Position numbers and translations under genes: made by a program | NCBI GenBank assembly: GCA_030834895.1 | Contig: JAUQXA010000007.1 | Coordinates: forward strand, 124,001-188,000 | DNA length: 64,000 bases | Direction: 5' to 3' | Source: Anaerolineales bacterium | GTDB taxonomy: Bacteria; Chloroflexota; Anaerolineae; Anaerolineales; Villigracilaceae | Part shown: in pieces, positions 59,824 to 64,000 of the stretch | Position numbering within the stretch: the first letter of the stretch is position 1 | Layout: each line of letters opens with the position of its first letter | The notes under the pieces: model-generated | Databases searched by the model: none | What the model saw: only the letters and a program-made list of their open reading frames with translations | Told to the model about the DNA's origin: nothing

Positions 59824-60396
59824 TCAGGCAGGTTGATACCGTTGAAACACTACGCCTGATGGGAGCTTTGTCGATTCGACCAACTTCAAATTCACGCGCT
59901 TCCCTTCCGGGAACAAGCGCTTGCCGCTCCCAAGCACAAGCGGATAAACGTGCAAAACGTATTCATCCACCAGGCTGTTCTCGATCAGGGTGTGGATCAG
60001 CACACTGCTGCCATCCAGAAGAATATTCTTGCCGGGTTGCTTCTTCAACTTGCGGACCTCCTCGACCACATTGCCACTGATGAGGATTGAGTTCCGCCAC
60101 CCCGCCGCTGAAGTCAATGTGGTGGAAACGACATACTTCTTTACATTGCCAAACGGATCATTCTCCACAGGCATCGGCTCGAACGCGTTACCGTGAATCT
60201 GCCAGGTCTTTCGCCCCAACAACAATGTGTCAGCGTCAGTCATCGCCTGGGCAAAGTGCATTCCAATGTCATCATGCCAGTAGGGATGTGTCCACCCGCC
60301 GTGGACAAAACCGCCATCGGTATCCTCGTCTACGCCACCCGGCGCCTGAATGACGCCATCCAAAGTAATGAATTCAGCAACGATAAGTTTTCTCAT
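59824..60396 (-). CDS. RibD C-terminal / dihydrofolate reductase-like protein (paralog)
   Basis: 190 residues from ATG 60396. [45 protein letters not shown] and [11 protein letters not shown] mirror the protein at 57210-57806. The two bracket the VOC/DUF1801/DUF1697 genes, which suggests an old duplication of a gene set. Confidence 0.9.
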   Translation of the reverse strand: MRKLIVAEFITLDGVIQAPGGVDEDTDGGFVHGGWTHPYWHDDIGMHFAQAMTDADTLLLGRKTWQIHGNAFEPMPVENDPFGNVKKYVVSTTLTSAAGWRNSILISGNVVEEVRKLKKQPGKNILLDGSSVLIHTLIENSLVDEYVLHVYPLVLGSGKRLFPEGKRVNLKLVESTKLPSGVVFQRYQPA

Positions 60397-60493
60397 GATA
60401 TTTCCTTTTGCCACGGACGAAGTGACCTGACTCCTAAATCTGAAAATGCGACAATTTTTATCTTATTTTAGAACTTATGTTCGATTCTGTCAA

Positions 60494-60528
60494 TAAAAAA
60501 ATCCGCCCGTTGGAGGCAGGCGGATTTC
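60494..60528 (-). terminator. Terminator after pheA
   Basis: Stem AAATCCGCC/GGCGGATTT (60500-60508 with 60520-60528) with a T-run on the minus strand, 10 nt after the stop at 60538. Confidence 0.85.
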
Positions 60529-60537
60529 AGCGGCGGG

Positions 60538-61350
60538 TTATCCTTTGAAGCGCGGATACGATCCCAGCACTCGTAACATCAGGGCATATTCACCAAGGTG
60601 ATCGAGCGCCCGTTTGACAGTTTCGTCTTGTGCCGAGCCGATGAAGTCAATGTAAAACAGATATTCCCATGGCTTCCCCTGCAGCGGGCGGGACTCGATC
60701 TTCGTCAGGTCGAGGTCGCGCAAGGCAAAAACAGACATTGCCTTGAACAGGGATCCGGGGACATTTTTCAGCGTAAACACAATGGAGGTCTTGGCTTCGC
60801 CTTCGGGGATGACGGTCTCTTTCTGAATTGCGAGGAAACGCGTATAGTTTTCCGGATTGTCCTCGATGCCTTCTTCCAAGATTTGCATGCCGTAGAGTTC
60901 CGCCGCCCGTCTGGACGCAATCGCCGCCACATCCAAGGCACCTAACTCCTTGAGCATCTTCACGCTTCCCGCCGTATCATAGACCTGCTCCGCTTTGATG
61001 CCGTGCGAGCGCAAATAACCAGCGCACTGACCTAACGCCTGCGGATGGCTAATGGCTTTTTTGACATCTTCTTTTACCACGCCAGGGTTGACGATCAAAC
61101 AATGCCGCACGCGCAAAAGGTACTCCCCCGCGATATGCAAGTCATGCCGTAGGAGCAAGTCGTAATTCTGGTGGATGCTCCCTGCCAGCGAATTCTCAAT
61201 GGGGGCCAGTGCCACGTTGCATTTCCCTGATGCCACAGAATCGAACATCACATCGAAAGATTCACATGGAAGGGTTTCCACGTCCCCGAAATAGTCAAAA
61301 ACCGCCTGCTCGGAATATGCGCCAGGCTCGCCCTGAAATGCGACTTTCAT
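60538..61350 (-). CDS. pheA: Prephenate dehydratase
   Basis: 270 residues: PDT domain starting VAFQGEPGAYSEQAVFDYF with the catalytic NYTRFLAI motif, then an ACT domain with GSLFKAMSVFALRDLDLTKIESRP, the Phe-binding GALV/ESRP region. It converts prephenate to phenylpyruvate and is feedback-inhibited by Phe. A monofunctional enzyme without chorismate mutase. The aminotransferase upstream may complete the pathway. Confidence 0.95.
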   Translation of the reverse strand: MKVAFQGEPGAYSEQAVFDYFGDVETLPCESFDVMFDSVASGKCNVALAPIENSLAGSIHQNYDLLLRHDLHIAGEYLLRVRHCLIVNPGVVKEDVKKAISHPQALGQCAGYLRSHGIKAEQVYDTAGSVKMLKELGALDVAAIASRRAAELYGMQILEEGIEDNPENYTRFLAIQKETVIPEGEAKTSIVFTLKNVPGSLFKAMSVFALRDLDLTKIESRPLQGKPWEYLFYIDFIGSAQDETVKRALDHLGEYALMLRVLGSYPRFKG

Positions 61351-61423
61351 GATCTCTCCTCATAATCATACGGGCGACCCATCACGTTCGGTGAGCCGCG
61401 CAAACTAATAAGGCGGGTAGCTC

Positions 61424-62605
61424 CTATTGTCTCTCCGCCCACTTCACGATCTTCCTGAATCCCGCTTCCACGTCCTCATCGGATGCGGCAATCGTCATGC
61501 GGATAAAGCCTTCACCCTGTTCGCCAAACGCCGAGCCGGGAACGAGTCCCACACCTTCTTCTTCCAGAATCCGCTCACACATTTCCACCGAGGTCATGTT
61601 CAATGCCCTCAAGTCGAGGAAGAAGTAGAAGGCTCCTTGCGGCGGGATGACTTTGACTTTCTCGCTTTCGAGTTGATGGGAAAGCCGAATGACCAACTCG
61701 CGGCGACGGTTGTATGCGGCGCGCATCTCGGCAGTGACTTGCTGTATGGCCGGATTAGTCAACGCAAAAGCGGCGGCTTTTTGGATGAACGGGGCGACGC
61801 AGGTAATAGAGTTTTGCCCGGCTTTCAACGCATTTTGAATCACACGCACAGGCGCGGCGAGAAATCCCACACGCCAGCCGGTCATCGCATATGATTTGGA
61901 CAGGCTGTTCACCAACAGCGTCCGCTCTTTTGCGCCTTCGATTGCGGCTGCGGAAGTTGGTTTGCCTTCAAAGTACAAACTTCCATATACCTCGTCACTT
62001 ACGATCCACAAGTTGTGTTCTTTTGCGAACTCATGCAATTTTTGCAGGTATTCCCGTGAGGGAAACGCGCCCGTCGGATTGGATGGATAGTTTAAAACGA
62101 TGATGCGGGTTTTGGGAGTTAAAGCCCTCAGCCAGGATTCGAAATGGGGGATGAATCCGTTTTCAGCAGGAGCCGGGACGCGAATCACATTCCCCCGCAG
62201 AAGGATCGCCATGTTGGAGTGAGTCGCCCAGGACGGATCGGGAACCAGCACGTCGTCACCCGGATTCAAGATGGATTGCATCGCGGTGTAGTAGGCGTGG
62301 ATGCCGCCGTGCGTGACGAGGGTTTCCGAAGCGGGATCGTACTCCACCCCTTCATCGCGCTGGAGTTTGGTCGCAATTGCCCGGCGGAGTTCCAGCGTCC
62401 CGACAGAGGGTCCGTAATGGGTCTCCCCATCGCGCATGGCTTGAAGCGCGGATTCGACGATGGCGGGATGCGTGTCGAAATCGGGGTCGCCCACCTGTAA
62501 GCCGACGATGCCCTGTCCGCTGGCTTTGAGCGCGAGGATGCGGTCCGCCATGGCGACGGTGGCGGATTGTCGAATAAGGTCAAATTGCTGGTTGAGGTTT
62601 AACAT
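61424..62605 (-). CDS. Class I aminotransferase (aspartate/aromatic type)
   Basis: 393 residues from ATG 62605. PLP lysine in SLSKSYAMTGWRVGF, NYPSNPTGA, SDEVYGSLYF and late FIRMTIA arginine. Similar in layout to aspartate and LL-diaminopimelate aminotransferases. It lies 73 nt upstream of pheA on the same strand, so a role in Phe or Asp-family amino acid synthesis fits. Confidence 0.92.
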   Translation of the reverse strand: MLNLNQQFDLIRQSATVAMADRILALKASGQGIVGLQVGDPDFDTHPAIVESALQAMRDGETHYGPSVGTLELRRAIATKLQRDEGVEYDPASETLVTHGGIHAYYTAMQSILNPGDDVLVPDPSWATHSNMAILLRGNVIRVPAPAENGFIPHFESWLRALTPKTRIIVLNYPSNPTGAFPSREYLQKLHEFAKEHNLWIVSDEVYGSLYFEGKPTSAAAIEGAKERTLLVNSLSKSYAMTGWRVGFLAAPVRVIQNALKAGQNSITCVAPFIQKAAAFALTNPAIQQVTAEMRAAYNRRRELVIRLSHQLESEKVKVIPPQGAFYFFLDLRALNMTSVEMCERILEEEGVGLVPGSAFGEQGEGFIRMTIAASDEDVEAGFRKIVKWAERQ

Positions 62606-62727
62606 GGGCGCGAGTGTATCAAACAAACAAAAATCCCGTCAACCGATTTTTGGATGAAATCGAAAACCTGAATGGGCGTGGAATATTTTTTCGGAAAGAG
62701 GAGTAAGGTGGGAAAAAAGGAGGAGGT

Positions 62728-62970
62728 ATGGCCAGAGATTGCCTCTGGCATCCGTGCACAAAACGAAAAACAATCGTTTCCATTCCACCTGCGGTTATTT
62801 CGGGCGACGAGGCGCTCCTGCTCATCCTCAAGAAAAAACTCGCCTCAGAAATGATGCCAATTGATACGCCACCGAAACCTCGAACGCCAAAGCCCAATCC
62901 CTGGCGAAACTTCAAGCACGGCAAAGTTCTTTATGAACGCAATAACACCCCATTGTTAAGGCTTCGATAA
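62728..62970 (+). CDS. Small hypothetical protein
   Basis: 80 residues, basic, with a Pro-rich stretch (TPPKPRTPKPNPW). The strong ribosome site AAGGAGGAGG just before the ATG is the main argument that it is real. Its 3' end overlaps the convergent BMP lipoprotein gene by 15 nt. An overlapping minus-strand frame of 101 codons (62619-62924) has no such site. No family recognised. Confidence 0.45.
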   Translation: MARDCLWHPCTKRKTIVSIPPAVISGDEALLLILKKKLASEMMPIDTPPKPRTPKPNPWRNFKHGKVLYERNNTPLLRLR

Positions 62971-63996
62971 GGTTACATTTGTCTTAATTTGGCCATTCAT
63001 GAGCGCCAAAAGCAGTGTATCCATCTCCCGGGTCAGGTTTTCCGGAAATGTCTGATCAAACGGGATGTATTTGATTTGACCCGATTGATGCACAGCGACT
63101 TTTCCATCCTTTATCAGGCGCAGGATTTTCTGGACCTCGAAACTGGCATCTCCCAAAATGGAAGTAACCACGCTCGGGCCTGATCCTGCCAATGCCGCCT
63201 TCTGGTCGCGTTCTGTTCCGATTGATTTGACTCCCGCTTCAGCCGCTGCCCGTAAGGCTCCCTCCCCCGTCACGCCACCCGCCGCGAAAATCACATCCGC
63301 CCCACGGCGGATTAACCCGTGAGCTGTATCATGTCCCCAGGTTTCATCGAGAAAAAGTTTCTCACGATCCCCATCGTCACGATAGGACACCAGCGCACTT
63401 ACGTTTTTCTCTTCCAATTCATTGACAAATGCCACACCCGCTCGAAAGCCTTCACAATATCTCCACATCGAGTCAATGCCGGAGGTCTCGCACACTGCGC
63501 CGACAATCTGGGTCTCTGAAAGCCGCACTGCCAATGCCCCGGCGAGGAATCCCATCTGGTCTTCGGGAAAAGTGACAGGGATGAGATTCGCGCGGGATTC
63601 GCTTTGGTATTGATCCACACCGACGAAAACAGGTGCTGTCCCCTGCGGGGAATCAGGATGGAGGTCAGCAGCGCGAAGCGTCTCGTCGTCCATGCCAGCG
63701 CCGACAGTCACGATCACATCAAATCCCTGTTCGCCAAAGTAGGCAATATTCTTCTCGTAATCGCGTGAATCAACCGATTCGATATATTCAACACGGTCAA
63801 CGATGTCAGCGGCTTTGGATTGCTCCAGCCCTGCCCAGATATCCTGATTCATGCCGTGGTCTTCGATGCCCTGTGTATCTGTTACCAATGCCGCACAGAA
63901 GACATCCTCCTGAAAACAATCTGACGACGGCTCGCAGGCGGAAAGCACAAACGCAACCGTCAAAATAACAACCACGGCCCCGACAGACTTGAACAT
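62956..63996 (-). CDS. BMP-family (Med/PnrA-like) substrate-binding lipoprotein
   Basis: 346 residues, start ATG 63996 close to the right edge. Lipobox LSAC (Cys21); BMP fold motifs GIEDHGMNQDIWAGLEQ, VITVGAGMDDE, FPEDQMGFLAGALA, GADVIFAAGGVTGEGAL. Relatives bind nucleosides for ABC import or act as signal proteins. Two extra cysteine pairs (EPSSDCFQEDVFCA; CETSG...YCEG) may form disulfides. Any transporter partner lies outside the window. Confidence 0.9.
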   Translation of the reverse strand: MFKSVGAVVVILTVAFVLSACEPSSDCFQEDVFCAALVTDTQGIEDHGMNQDIWAGLEQSKAADIVDRVEYIESVDSRDYEKNIAYFGEQGFDVIVTVGAGMDDETLRAADLHPDSPQGTAPVFVGVDQYQSESRANLIPVTFPEDQMGFLAGALAVRLSETQIVGAVCETSGIDSMWRYCEGFRAGVAFVNELEEKNVSALVSYRDDGDREKLFLDETWGHDTAHGLIRRGADVIFAAGGVTGEGALRAAAEAGVKSIGTERDQKAALAGSGPSVVTSILGDASFEVQKILRLIKDGKVAVHQSGQIKYIPFDQTFPENLTREMDTLLLALMNGQIKTNVTLSKP

Positions 63997-64000
63997 ACCT

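Noticed and set aside
62619..62924. 101-codon minus-strand frame
   Set aside because: The opposite strand has an 80-codon frame with a much stronger ribosome site; this one overlaps the aminotransferase start.
1..64000. CRISPR array, tRNA, rRNA, transposase or prophage
   Set aside because: No regularly spaced repeats, no cloverleaf-like sequence, and no mobile-element enzymes found on either strand by eye.

Overview
The window looks like a chromosomal contig of a Chloroflexota bacterium, most likely class Anaerolineae. This is inferred from gene content: many lipobox-type lipoproteins, DUF3105 and DUF2085 membrane proteins, two-domain multicopper oxidase, YVTN propeller, AraM-type glycerol-1-phosphate dehydrogenase and ClpC. 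No rRNA, tRNA, CRISPR array, transposase or phage gene was seen.

Layout. (1) 1-1.4 kb: the 5' part of a cystathionine beta-synthase/cysteine synthase gene. It is preceded by a candidate cysteine attenuator, made of a 37-codon leader with clustered Cys codons and a terminator/antiterminator pair, and by a decayed copy of the 14.3 kb promoter and gene start. (2) 1.5-17.2 kb: a copper/thiol-redox envelope block with TlpA, rhodanese, DsbA and CcdA proteins, a two-component system, DUF2085, DUF3105, YtkA-like, multicopper oxidase, YVTN, YHS, GGDEF, zinc ribbon, a CCxHH membrane protein, Rieske and L,D-transpeptidase. Five copies of an 18-bp palindrome (ATAGGCA-N4-TGCCTAT) lie 67-84 nt upstream of genes here. 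(3) 17.4-22.0 kb: arsenic operon arsR-arsD-arsA-(thioredoxin-like)-arsC-acr3, transcribed leftward from a consensus promoter with an operator at its start point. (4) 22.2-35.8 kb, divergent: a membrane molybdoenzyme (four-cluster ferredoxin, NrfD, Tat-exported catalytic subunit) with its own TatA. A molybdenum-cofactor riboswitch candidate follows, then a cofactor operon (FmdE-like, molybdate transporter, YqeB, MoaA, MoaD, MoaE), then a PhnD-like oxyanion-binding lipoprotein with a histidine kinase and LuxR-type regulator. Together this reads as one oxyanion (probably arsenic or sulfur oxyanion) respiration and detoxification island. (5) 36-51 kb: housekeeping and membrane genes (glycerol-1-phosphate dehydrogenase, HAD phosphatase, TPR-hydrolase, tandem MerR, MazG, ClpC, M29 aminopeptidase, PFK). 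(6) 50.9-56 kb: TPP riboswitch-controlled thiN-thiB-thiP-thiQ-DUF402 operon, whose coding sequences carry several short genomic repeats in frame. (7) 56-60.4 kb: MarR regulator and a cassette of small soluble proteins (DUF1801, VOC, RibD/DHFR-like, DUF1697) in paired paralogs. (8) 60.5-64 kb: pheA, an aminotransferase, and a BMP-family lipoprotein.

How it fits together. The redox block would supply disulfide handling and copper chemistry at the cell surface. The ars operon removes arsenite while the adjacent molybdoenzyme could use an oxyanion as electron acceptor or donor. Its cofactor is made by the next operon under apparent cofactor feedback, and its substrate is probably sensed by the PhnD-kinase-regulator trio. 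Several RNA-level switches (Cys leader, Moco, TPP) point to heavy use of transcription attenuation.
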